A stretch of DNA of 8,659 nucleotides from J088 sp003695505 [NCBI: Candidatus Dadabacteria bacterium] (GTDB taxonomy: Bacteria > J088): NCBI GenBank assembly GCA_003695505.1, contig RFIY01000039.1:1-8659 (forward strand), written 5' to 3'. The number at the start of each line of letters is the position of its first letter. The first letter of the stretch is position 1. This document shows, piece by piece, positions 1-6,884 of this stretch. Below the pieces are notes generated by a model, which saw only the letters and a list, made by a program, of their open reading frames with translations, ran no database searches and was not told the origin of the DNA. Position numbers and translations under genes: made by a program.

Positions 1-404
1 AGGCCGACCCTGCGCAACTGACGTGCGGCGCAGTGTTCGAGGGTTACATCGATCATATCGACGACGCGGCTCGTATCTGCCTGCTGGGCGACCTCAGGCA
101 GAAAGAGATGGGCCGTGTTGCAGGGAATCGCGATACAATCTGGGTCCACCTGCATCAGCCACGTGATCGATGCCGCCATACCAGAGACCAGTTCGTTGCG
201 ACGTTCGTCATAGAGCACCGCGCGGACACGACTTGGCAAGACACAATTGTTGTCGATGACAATGCGCGGGCGCTGCCACTCCTTTTCGGCCGGGAAGGCG
301 CGGAGCAATTCTTCAAAAAAATGCAGCGTGCTGTACGAACCCATCCCACCAAGTACGGCGATGACGGCATCCGAGGCGTCCGACATGTCGATTGGCGTCG
401 TCAC
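1..404 (-). CDS. Aspartate/glutamate racemase family protein, N-terminal half (3' end outside window)
   Basis: This gene runs off the left edge; about 134 codons are visible. Translating the minus strand gives the family landmarks in order (numbering from the ATG at 386): VLGGMGS at residues 11-17, where the family has an N-terminal GGMGP-type loop; IDNN at 44-47, matching the family's DNN/DNS element; and IPCNTAH at 87-93, where Cys89 is the expected first catalytic cysteine. Members interconvert L- and D-amino acids, or related acids, by a two-cysteine, cofactor-independent mechanism; the second cysteine lies outside the window. The start is uncertain: GTG at 404 makes a GTGA overlap with the upstream stop and has a GAG eight bases before it, while ATG at 386 has no Shine-Dalgarno sequence but gives a more usual N-terminus. 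The gene probably shares a transcript with the lipid synthase. Its substrate (aspartate, glutamate or other) cannot be told. Confidence 0.85.
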   Translation of the reverse strand, partial: MTTPIDMSDASDAVIAVLGGMGSYSTLHFFEELLRAFPAEKEWQRPRIVIDNNCVLPSRVRAVLYDERRNELVSGMAASITWLMQVDPDCIAIPCNTAHLFLPEVAQQADTSRVVDMIDVTLEHCAARQLRRVG

Positions 405-1600
405 GGCGTCGTCTCATCCGTCGCGCGGCGTTGCTGCAGCATGCCGATCCAGAGATAGACGTTCGCCAGTGCAATGAACGTGACGATCACGGCAAAAATA
501 CCATGGTAGATGTTCGGGTTGTCCAGTGCCCAGGGCAGGGTGGCGATGATCGCAAAAATCAGCGAGAACTGGGCGCGTCGCCCCAGGACGCTCAGGGCGT
601 CGAGAATCCGGAACAGGACGCTTTTCTGCTCCTGCTGACGCAGGTCGCGCGATACGGCCGTCATGCTGCCGCCAAGGCCTTTGCGGCGGACATACAGGAA
701 CTGTGAGCCGATGAACAGGGCGGCAAGCCCGAGTACGCTCCAGGCCAGTGGCGCGGCGATCGGCGCCCAGACCACGGGATGGTCTGCGGCAAATTTCGGG
801 TAGCCGACGGCGATGCCAACGAGATAGGACAGGTAGATCGCATTGTCGCCAAAGGTGTCGATCCAGGCACCGAGCGGCGATGCCATGACTTTCGCGCGGG
901 CCAGTTCGCCATCACAGCAGTCGAGAATGGCGGTGACCTGTAACAAAATGCCGCCAATTGCCAGCGATGCAGCCGTGCCGAAAGAAATCGCGAACGCACC
1001 GGCCATCCCGACGAGCGTATTGATCAACGTCATCTGATTTGGCGTGATCGGCGTATCGGCGACAAGGCGGCTGATGTGGATCGAGATGCGTTCATTCAGA
1101 AGGCGGGCCACCGGACTCGAATTTGGCGATTTTGCGTATCGAAACACGAACGTCCGGGCGTGGCGCAGATCGTCTTGCGACCGAATCGTGACGGCAAATG
1201 TTCGCGCAGGCGGGGCCCCCTCGGGCCACAACGGCACCGGGTCCGCACCTTTCTGGATTCGGCGAACCTGCTCCGCCCCCGGGACGTAGACGTCACCCGA
1301 GCTGTCGAGCAGCAGTCGCCAGACGTTGGTCGATAGCACCACGTCGGCTGTAGCCTCGAGTCGTGGGCTGGGGGGGGCTTCCTCTGCAGCGGCAATCGCG
1401 ACATCGACCGAACGCAGGCGCCAGTCGCGTCGGCAGGCACGGACGAGCGCGCTGGCCACGGAGCGCTCGCCGCGAATGCGGATGGTCTCGACGCCCGCCT
1501 GGGCCGCTCCGGCGCAGAGTCGCAACGCAATGCTGTTGCCGGCGATGGTCCACTGCCAGACGTCCTGTTCCGGCAATGTGATGTAAAGCGGTAGGGTCAC
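401..1600 (-). CDS. CDP-alcohol phosphatidyltransferase with divergent N-terminal domain
   Basis: This 399-residue protein is predicted to transfer a phosphatidyl or phospho-alcohol group from a CDP-alcohol to an acceptor alcohol in the inner membrane. The complete family signature D-x2-D-G-x2-A-R-x8-G-x3-D-x3-D is present: D227, D230, G231, A234, R235, G244, D248 and D252. It is surrounded by hydrophobic helices at about 188-206, 209-226, 250-265, 275-303, 340-360 and 364-386. The first 145 residues are soluble. They faintly resemble the middle of a nucleotidyltransferase fold (AGVETIRIRG, then ADVVLS), but no GxG-x-R nucleotide-binding loop is seen. That layout recalls archaeal proteins fusing inositol-phosphate cytidylyltransferase to di-myo-inositol-phosphate-phosphate synthase, with the first activity apparently lost. 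Translation starts at GTG 1600, supported by AGGAG eight bases upstream. The gene lies 39 bases after cheY and its stop overlaps the next GTG. The acceptor alcohol and product are unknown. Confidence 0.88.
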   Translation of the reverse strand: MTLPLYITLPEQDVWQWTIAGNSIALRLCAGAAQAGVETIRIRGERSVASALVRACRRDWRLRSVDVAIAAAEEAPPSPRLEATADVVLSTNVWRLLLDSSGDVYVPGAEQVRRIQKGADPVPLWPEGAPPARTFAVTIRSQDDLRHARTFVFRYAKSPNSSPVARLLNERISIHISRLVADTPITPNQMTLINTLVGMAGAFAISFGTAASLAIGGILLQVTAILDCCDGELARAKVMASPLGAWIDTFGDNAIYLSYLVGIAVGYPKFAADHPVVWAPIAAPLAWSVLGLAALFIGSQFLYVRRKGLGGSMTAVSRDLRQQEQKSVLFRILDALSVLGRRAQFSLIFAIIATLPWALDNPNIYHGIFAVIVTFIALANVYLWIGMLQQRRATDETTP

Positions 1601-1608
1601 CGAAGCGG

Positions 1609-1613
1609 CTCCT
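1609..1613 (-). promoter_or_regulatory. Shine-Dalgarno sequence of the CDP-alcohol phosphatidyltransferase
   Basis: AGGAG on the minus strand, eight bases before the GTG at 1600. It decides the non-ATG start; the nearby ATG at 1620 is out of frame and reaches a stop within eight codons. Confidence 0.7.
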
Positions 1614-1639
1614 GTGGCATCCGCGGGCGTGATGTCTGA

Positions 1640-2008
1640 TCAGTCCAGCAGTTCGCGGATCTTGCGTGTGACCTGCGCTGCGCGCACGGGCTTGGTAATG
1701 TAGGCGTTTGCACCGAGACGAAAAGCCCGATTGCGGTCTTCCTCGCCGCTTTCGGTCGTGATCACAACGACGGGCGTGTCTCGATGTCGTTCATCCTGGC
1801 GGATCAGGCTGACCAGCTTCAGGCCATCCATCATCGGCATGTTGATGTCTGTGATCACGAGATCATAGACCTTTTCGCGGATCTTCTGCAGCCCCGCGAT
1901 CCCGTCTCCGGCTTCGTCGATGGTCAGGTCGCCGATTTTGCGAAGCGCCATGATCAATAACTGGCGCATGGTTGGGGAATCTTCCACGATCAGCACGTTG
2001 CGCGACAT
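1640..2008 (-). CDS. CheY-type single-domain response regulator
   Basis: This 122-residue protein is a lone receiver domain with no output domain. It should take a phosphoryl group from a CheA-type histidine kinase and pass the signal to a motor or other target by protein contact. All catalytic positions are present: the acidic pair E9/D10 in VLIVEDS, phospho-acceptor D54 in ITDINMPMMDG, the threonine pair T84/T85 at the end of strand 4, and K106 in ITKP. The length is typical of CheY. It starts 24 bases after the GAF gene's stop with no clear Shine-Dalgarno sequence, so coupling to upstream translation is likely. The stop lies 39 bases before the next gene. It may be called CheY or PilG depending on whether the output is flagella or pili; the window does not say which, so no symbol is given. 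Confidence 0.93.
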   Translation of the reverse strand: MSRNVLIVEDSPTMRQLLIMALRKIGDLTIDEAGDGIAGLQKIREKVYDLVITDINMPMMDGLKLVSLIRQDERHRDTPVVVITTESGEEDRNRAFRLGANAYITKPVRAAQVTRKIRELLD

Positions 2009-2032
2009 CAGGAGCAGGCTTTCGGAAGAATG

Positions 2033-2896
2033 TCAGGATTTGGTCAGCAGGTCGATGAATCCCTGCATCGTCGACAGCTTTCGTTCGCTTTCGGTATAGA
2101 GGCGCGAAGCGAACACGGCAGTGGCGGCATGGCCCGCAAGGAGATGGAACAACTCGCGGTCGACATCGAGGAATCGCGGTTTTTGTTGCAGCAGTCGGAA
2201 AATGACGATGGCGCCGATCGTGTCATCCTTGATCTGCAACGGAATGACCGCGAGCGGTTGCTCCAGATCTGCTTCGGGCAACGCCAGACGGTCTTCGAAC
2301 AGTGCCATTTCGGCGCCTGCAACGGCCTGGCCTATGTCTCCTTCACCGAGCTTGACCTTGGGGAACTTGTCCGTGTCCAGCCCTTCTGATGCCACCGCCT
2401 GGAGGGAATCGCTTTTGGATTCGTACAGGTACACCGCAAATAACTCGGCACCGATCAGATTGATGACGATTTCGAGGATGATCTGGAGGACCTCATCGAA
2501 ATTGAGTGTGCTGTGCAACTGATAGCTGGCGATGTACAGATTGGCGAGGTTATTGTTTTCTTCCTCGACTTCCATGTACCGCTGGAGAAAGTCGCGGTTT
2601 TCTTCTTCGACTTCCTCGATGCGTGACAACAGACTGTTGTATTTTTCTTTCCAGGAGGACAGTTCTTTTTCAAGAAATGCGACACGGTCGTCCGCTGGCG
2701 CGCCAGCTCCGCTTTCGAGCTGGGATTCAACCGAGGCCAGACGATAGCGGAGGCGCTGGTTTTCCTGGATGACTTCCCGGAGGAAATCCGCGCCCCGATT
2801 GAACATGCGCAGAAAGTCTTCTGCCGCCCCTTCGTCCAGGGGCTGCGGGTCTGCGTCGCTCGTTCCGGGCGCTCTGGTTTGTTCTTCGCTGTTCAT
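2033..2896 (-). CDS. Coiled-coil and GAF domain protein of a chemosensory cluster
   Basis: This 287-residue soluble protein has no signal peptide or membrane segment. After an acidic, flexible start (residues 1-25) comes a long predicted coiled coil (about 26-125), with heptad-like charge patterns such as RIEEVEEENRDF and MEVEEENNN. A GAF domain (about 130-268) follows, opening with the dimer helix around LHSTLNFDEVLQIILEI and including VIPLQIKDDTIGAIVIF. GAF domains bind small ligands or cofactors or act as dimer platforms. No cysteine or histidine cluster suggests haem or iron-sulfur binding, and no kinase, cyclase or HTH output is attached. It begins with ATG and GAGG six bases upstream, after the 119-bp gap, so it probably opens the second transcription block with cheY. 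An accessory or scaffold role in the sensory array is inferred from context only. Confidence 0.85.
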   Translation of the reverse strand: MNSEEQTRAPGTSDADPQPLDEGAAEDFLRMFNRGADFLREVIQENQRLRYRLASVESQLESGAGAPADDRVAFLEKELSSWKEKYNSLLSRIEEVEEENRDFLQRYMEVEEENNNLANLYIASYQLHSTLNFDEVLQIILEIVINLIGAELFAVYLYESKSDSLQAVASEGLDTDKFPKVKLGEGDIGQAVAGAEMALFEDRLALPEADLEQPLAVIPLQIKDDTIGAIVIFRLLQQKPRFLDVDRELFHLLAGHAATAVFASRLYTESERKLSTMQGFIDLLTKS

Positions 2897-3015
2897 GCAC
2901 CGCCTCGATGCCGCAAAGGCCTTGCAGAGCCTCGCGAACCGAACATGAGGGTTATTTCTGCGAGAAAATTCAGCAAGATCACACCTGCCAGCCTAACATG
3001 GGCGTCCCGTTTCGA
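2897..3015 (-). other. 119-bp non-coding gap between cheB and the GAF gene; possible promoter region
   Basis: This is the longest gene-free stretch in the window. An AT-richer pocket (about 2951-2975) stands out from GC-rich surroundings, and GAGG at 2903-2906 is the likely ribosome site for the GAF gene. The near-repeats CATGTTAGG (complement of 2992-3000) and CATGTTCGG (complement of 2939-2947) lie in the same orientation 53 bases apart. No good sigma-70, sigma-28 or sigma-54 promoter match could be made, and no hairpin followed by a T-run marks a terminator after cheB. A promoter here is inferred from gap length and composition alone. Confidence 0.35.
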
Positions 3016-4110
3016 TCAACTGGATGGGGGCTTGCGCGGGCCGGCAAGACCGCGCATCCATTGCTCGAGAAAACCGCCCATCGTTGCCGCTGTGTAGACG
3101 TGGTCGGCAAGATCCGCCTCGACGATCGACTGCGGCATCCCAAATACGATCGCACTGGCGGGGTCTTCCGCGGCGACGGTTCCGCCGGCTTCGCGAACGA
3201 CCCGCGCCCCGGCCGTTCCGTCGTTGCCCATGCCGGTAATGACGACAGCAAGCGTCTGCGGGCCAAATTCCTGGGCAGCGCTTTCGAACAGACGGTCGAT
3301 TGCAGGAACATAGCGATCGTCGGGCGAGGCCGGGCGGACCTGCCAGCGTAGTTCCCGGCCCCGGCTCAGGGTCGTGTTTGCCCCACCGGGGCAGACGAAT
3401 GCTGTGCCGGCGCTGACCCGGTCGAGATCCTGAATTTCACGGACCGGAAATGGAAGGGTGCGGTCGAGGCGTTCGGCAAATGCGCGGGTGAAGCCGGGGG
3501 GCATGTGCTGGCAGATGACAATCGAGGCCCAGGGCTCGAGCGTGACGTTTTCGAGGATCTCCGACACCGTTCCGGGTCCGCCGGTGCTGGAGCCGATGCA
3601 AATCAGTTGCCGCGGCGCTTCGTAAACCTCCGGCAGTGCCTTGTGGATTTCGCGAGGGGCCTGGAATGCTGGCGGCGCGGGTGCTGTCTTGCGCAGATGC
3701 AGGCGCGGAAGATCCAGCAACTGAATCTTGTTGCGGAGCTGATCTTCGATCTCCCAGATGCGGGTACTTGCCGTCCGTGTCGGTTTCGATACGAAATCAA
3801 GAGCGCCGAGATCGAGTGCTTTCAGGACGTTGGCTTCGTCGTTCTGTCCGCTGACCACGAGGACCGGCGTGGGCTGGCGCGCCATCAGGAGCCGTAAGAA
3901 CGTAAAACCGTCCATGCGCGGCATTTCCAGATCGAGAAAGATCAGATCCGGTTGCTCGCGGAAGGCCATCTGCAGCCCCTCATCGCCAGCCGAAGCGGTC
4001 AGAAAAGTAGCGCCGGGCAGGAGGTCGGCCAGCATCTGGCGCAATGCGCGACGCGAATACGCCGAGTCGTCGACGATCAGGATACGCAGTTTGCGGTCTG
4101 CCCCGGTCAT
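3016..4110 (-). CDS. cheB: Chemotaxis response regulator protein-glutamate methylesterase CheB
   Basis: This 364-residue protein should remove methyl groups from (and may deamidate) glutamyl sites of chemoreceptors, resetting the array when phosphorylated by CheA. An N-terminal receiver (about 8-115) carries D14/D15, phospho-acceptor D60 in FLDLEMPRMDG, S87 and K109. A linker of about 50 residues, partly Ala/Pro-rich, leads to the methylesterase domain (about 166-355). Its catalytic triad is visible as S175 in IGSSTGG, H202 in CQHMPPG and D297 in TGMGNDGTAG. Length and architecture are those of canonical CheB. The ATG at 4110 overlaps the cheR stop (ATGA), with AGGA seven bases upstream, so CheR and CheB are likely made in coupled amounts. 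No receptor-docking pentapeptide partner is seen on the visible MCP tail. Confidence 0.96.
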   Translation of the reverse strand: MTGADRKLRILIVDDSAYSRRALRQMLADLLPGATFLTASAGDEGLQMAFREQPDLIFLDLEMPRMDGFTFLRLLMARQPTPVLVVSGQNDEANVLKALDLGALDFVSKPTRTASTRIWEIEDQLRNKIQLLDLPRLHLRKTAPAPPAFQAPREIHKALPEVYEAPRQLICIGSSTGGPGTVSEILENVTLEPWASIVICQHMPPGFTRAFAERLDRTLPFPVREIQDLDRVSAGTAFVCPGGANTTLSRGRELRWQVRPASPDDRYVPAIDRLFESAAQEFGPQTLAVVITGMGNDGTAGARVVREAGGTVAAEDPASAIVFGMPQSIVEADLADHVYTAATMGGFLEQWMRGLAGPRKPPSS

Positions 4111-6845
4111 CGCGGCTTCCTGTAGCAGACATGTCCACCTCGCTGCTCTGCCTGGAAGGGGTGCTCAAGGTTGAGCAGACTTTCCGCATGGCCCAGTAAC
4201 AGAACACCACCCGGCTTGAGCGCGTGCCACATGTTGCGAACAGCGCGCTCCTTGGCTGCGCGATCGAAATAGATGAGGACATTCCGACAGAAAATGGCGT
4301 CCGCGGGTGGCAACAGCGCGAGGCTGTCACTGTTGACGAGATTCAGCGTCACGAACTCGACTCGATCCATCTGTTCCTGATGGATCTGCCAGCGGCCGGG
4401 AGCGATCTGGTCGAAATATTGCGCGCGAATGTCCGGGGACAGGGTGCGGAACGCATTTTCGCGGTAGATTCCTGTACGGGCCTGCTCCAGGGACGGCGCG
4501 CTGATGTCCCCGGCGATGATCGTGGCGCGGTTGCGGCCGATCCCCGCGCGATCAAGGAGGATCGACAGGGTGTATGCTTCTTCTCCGGTCGAACAACCGG
4601 CGCTCCAGATCGTCGCCTGGCCCCCGGATGCATAGTCCGGCAGTCCCGGCAACAGATCGTCCAGAAAATATTCGAGCTGGCTCAGTTCCCGGAAAAAGTA
4701 GGTCTCTCCGGTCGTGATCGATTCGATAAGGTGCTGTGTGATGGCCTCGGCATCGAGATGATAACGGAGTCGTTGATAGTAGTCTCCCAGGTGCGGGCAG
4801 CCCGCCGCTTGCGCAAGTTGCTGGACTTTGCGTTCGTAGATCGCCCGGTTTTCGAGATGTAGTTGAATGCCGCTTGCGGCATAGACGTGTTCAGAAATCG
4901 CACGGAACCACATCCGGTTCTCGCTGTGACTGCGCAGGGTCCCGGAACTCCCAAGCAGGACGCGCAGATCGGTGTCGGACTCAACCTGCAGTACGGCCGC
5001 CAACTGCTCGCGAAACCGCTCGTATCCGGAAAACCAGCGACACGCTTCGTATCGGGCACGCCAGAACTGATCGCGTAGCAGATCGACATCCTCATCCCGT
5101 GGCTCGACCGCATTGACCTGTAGGTAGCGGATCAGCTCCGCGCGGATGTCCCCGGACGTTTCCCGCGGCAGCATGGCACGCACGCGGCCGGTATATTCGC
5201 GAGCCCGCATCGTACGCAAGAGACGAACGGCTTCGAGCCGCACGGCATCTCCCGAATCTGAAAGGAATTCTGCAGCGGTCTGGATGACGTCAGGGCCAAG
5301 TATTCTGGCCAGCGTGGACAGGCCGACGGCGCGGAGCCAGGGTTCCCGATCCAGCAGCAGGGTGCGGGCCTCTCGTTCCAGTTTCTCGTCGGCGATTTCG
5401 TGCAGGATCTCGGCGGCCGCAAGCCGAACCTCCGGGTTGCGGTCTGCAAGACCCAGCGCGAGGTACTGGCGCGCGAAATCGAGCCTGTATCTGGCCAGGA
5501 TGGAGAGTGCGCGGGCGCGCAAATGGGGTTCGGCCCGTTTCCATACACGCTCGACGTGCAGACCCAGTCCGGCGAGGTTCAGGCGCTCGACCAGGGTCAG
5601 AAGCGCCTCCCAGTTGCCATTGCCCACGGCCTCGGTTGCCCATGGCAGCAGCGCCTGCATGACGATTTCGCGTTGTTCCGGAAGGATTGCCTGCAATGCC
5701 TCGATCAGTTGTTCATCGGCGCCATACCGATCGAGCAGGGAGGGCAGGCGGGCCACCTGCTCCTGAGCACCAACGAGACAACCAGCACGAAACAGGCGCA
5801 GATCGTCGCCCTGCTCCTCGGCCGGGATTTGTGAGATGACTTGCCAGTATGCCGGATCTCGGCGACTGGCAATGATGTCGAGGAGCAGTCGTCGCTGCTC
5901 CGGCAGGGGCACGAGCTGGTTGACGACATTTGCGAAGTCGGCGTCCGGCAGGCTCGCCAATGCCGCGATGATGTGTGGCTGTGTCGCCAGAAATGGTTCA
6001 CGGCAGGCGAGCGCAGTGACCTCGGCCGTGTGTCCGGCAAACAGTGCGATCCATACCGCACCCGTGCGGATATGATCCTGCTGCCCGCGAAGCAGGGACA
6101 GTGCGTCGTCTCGTGTGATCTGAAGTTCAGGAAAGCCGGCCAGTTGGCAATAATGGCGGATTTCGTCCGGCGGCAAGGCTGACAAGTAGGCGGCTGCATC
6201 CTGAAGGCGAAGCACATCCAGTTCGGGAAGCCAGGCAAACACGAAAGGCAGCGCCTCGCGCGCGGGCAGTTCACCGAGCAGATCGAAGAGCGCACGCGTC
6301 AGGAGCGTCTGGTCTCTGAGGGGGGTCAGCGTCGAAAGATCGATTGAAATCGGCACGCCGCGCCGGAGCAATTCCGTCAATGCCTGCAAGGTCACGAACT
6401 GCTCCGATGGATCTCCCGTGCGTTGCACATGCTGCAGGAGCGCTTCACCCGCCATCGGCACCGCAATCTGCCCGAGCGCTTCGATTGCTGCATGTCGCAC
6501 GTTGACATCGGGTTCGTCGAGAAGTCGAATCAGGCGCGGGGCGGCAAGAGGCGAGCCAATCGCCGCGAGTACATCGATCAGAAATTTCCGCGGGCCATTG
6601 ACGGCGTGATCGAGCGCATCAACAACGGCTGGGACGACAGTGACCCCGACCGTTGTCAGAACTTCGATCAGCGCATTGCGCAGAACCGGGTCCTCGGTCT
6701 GTAACAATCGATCCAGAACGGCGTCCTGGATCGTTTCGAATGGTGCCCAGGAGCTGAGTTCCTGAATTGCCTGCTTCCGGACCTGCCAGTCCGGTGCAGC
6801 AAGGTTGCGCCAGACGCTTGCGGGTATTTCCGAGGTGGCGGGCAC
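4107..6845 (-). CDS. cheR: HEAT-repeat protein fused to CheR-type chemoreceptor methyltransferase
   Basis: This 912-residue protein is over three times the usual CheR length of about 280. The C-terminal part (about 645-908) is a full CheR: an alpha-helical N-subdomain, TGETYFFRE at 712-720, the SAM-binding loop SAGCSTGEEAYTL at 748-760, GDIS at 779-782, and FCRNVLIYF at 852-860. It should transfer methyl from S-adenosylmethionine to receptor glutamates, opposing CheB. The first 640 residues are soluble alpha-helical repeats. HEAT/PBS-lyase-like units are clearest at about 8-130 (PDVNVRHAAIEALGQIA) and 440-545 (RNPEVRLAAAEILHEIA), with more divergent helices between. Such solenoids usually bind proteins, so docking of CheR to a receptor or scaffold is inferred. 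The start is GTG 6845, the only reasonable start near the preceding gene; no Shine-Dalgarno sequence is seen and a strong hairpin lies just upstream. The stop overlaps cheB. Confidence 0.94.
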   Translation of the reverse strand: MPATSEIPASVWRNLAAPDWQVRKQAIQELSSWAPFETIQDAVLDRLLQTEDPVLRNALIEVLTTVGVTVVPAVVDALDHAVNGPRKFLIDVLAAIGSPLAAPRLIRLLDEPDVNVRHAAIEALGQIAVPMAGEALLQHVQRTGDPSEQFVTLQALTELLRRGVPISIDLSTLTPLRDQTLLTRALFDLLGELPAREALPFVFAWLPELDVLRLQDAAAYLSALPPDEIRHYCQLAGFPELQITRDDALSLLRGQQDHIRTGAVWIALFAGHTAEVTALACREPFLATQPHIIAALASLPDADFANVVNQLVPLPEQRRLLLDIIASRRDPAYWQVISQIPAEEQGDDLRLFRAGCLVGAQEQVARLPSLLDRYGADEQLIEALQAILPEQREIVMQALLPWATEAVGNGNWEALLTLVERLNLAGLGLHVERVWKRAEPHLRARALSILARYRLDFARQYLALGLADRNPEVRLAAAEILHEIADEKLEREARTLLLDREPWLRAVGLSTLARILGPDVIQTAAEFLSDSGDAVRLEAVRLLRTMRAREYTGRVRAMLPRETSGDIRAELIRYLQVNAVEPRDEDVDLLRDQFWRARYEACRWFSGYERFREQLAAVLQVESDTDLRVLLGSSGTLRSHSENRMWFRAISEHVYAASGIQLHLENRAIYERKVQQLAQAAGCPHLGDYYQRLRYHLDAEAITQHLIESITTGETYFFRELSQLEYFLDDLLPGLPDYASGGQATIWSAGCSTGEEAYTLSILLDRAGIGRNRATIIAGDISAPSLEQARTGIYRENAFRTLSPDIRAQYFDQIAPGRWQIHQEQMDRVEFVTLNLVNSDSLALLPPADAIFCRNVLIYFDRAAKERAVRNMWHALKPGGVLLLGHAESLLNLEHPFQAEQRGGHVCYRKPR

Positions 6846-6858
6846 GGCCAGAGGCTGC

Positions 6859-6884
6859 GGAAGCCGGGTTACTGCCCGGCTTCC
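6859..6884 (-). promoter_or_regulatory. Perfect 10-bp inverted repeat with a stop codon in its loop
   Basis: Arms 6859-6868 (GGAAGCCGGG on the plus strand) and 6875-6884 (CCCGGCTTCC) are exact complements around a 6-base loop. The loop holds the TAA stop of the zinc-ribbon gene. The transcript would read last codons, hairpin, 13 bases, then the GTG of cheR. No T-run follows, so it is not a standard intrinsic terminator. Attenuation, translational control of cheR or an RNA-processing site are possible roles. Confidence 0.55.

Noticed and set aside
33-458. Plus-strand open frame of 141 codons at the left edge
   Set aside because: The opposite strand over the same bases encodes clear racemase motifs (GGMG, DNN, PCNTAH), so this frame is a shadow.
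1636-1643. CTGATCAG palindrome overlapping the cheY stop
   Set aside because: It is only 8 bases and overlaps coding sequence; there is no second copy or context to support a binding site.
2911-2923. Palindrome around AAGGCCTT as operator or terminator
   Set aside because: Only 8 bases are perfectly symmetric, there is no loop and no T-run; such a short palindrome is expected by chance.
2971-2992. Possible sigma-54 promoter (TGGCAGG ... TTGCT on the minus strand)
   Set aside because: The GG-to-GC spacing is 13 bases from the first GG and 9 from the second; sigma-54 needs 10, so neither fits.
4224-4862. A 212-codon open frame on the plus strand
   Set aside because: It is antisense to the conserved CheR catalytic domain, whose motifs fix the real frame; the translation shows no recognisable family.
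5146-5766. A 206-codon open frame on the plus strand
   Set aside because: It is antisense to the HEAT repeats; the translation is Ser/Arg-rich shadow sequence.
6859-6884. Intrinsic terminator at the hairpin before cheR
   Set aside because: The stem is strong but no T-run follows on the transcribed strand, and cheR begins 13 bases later.
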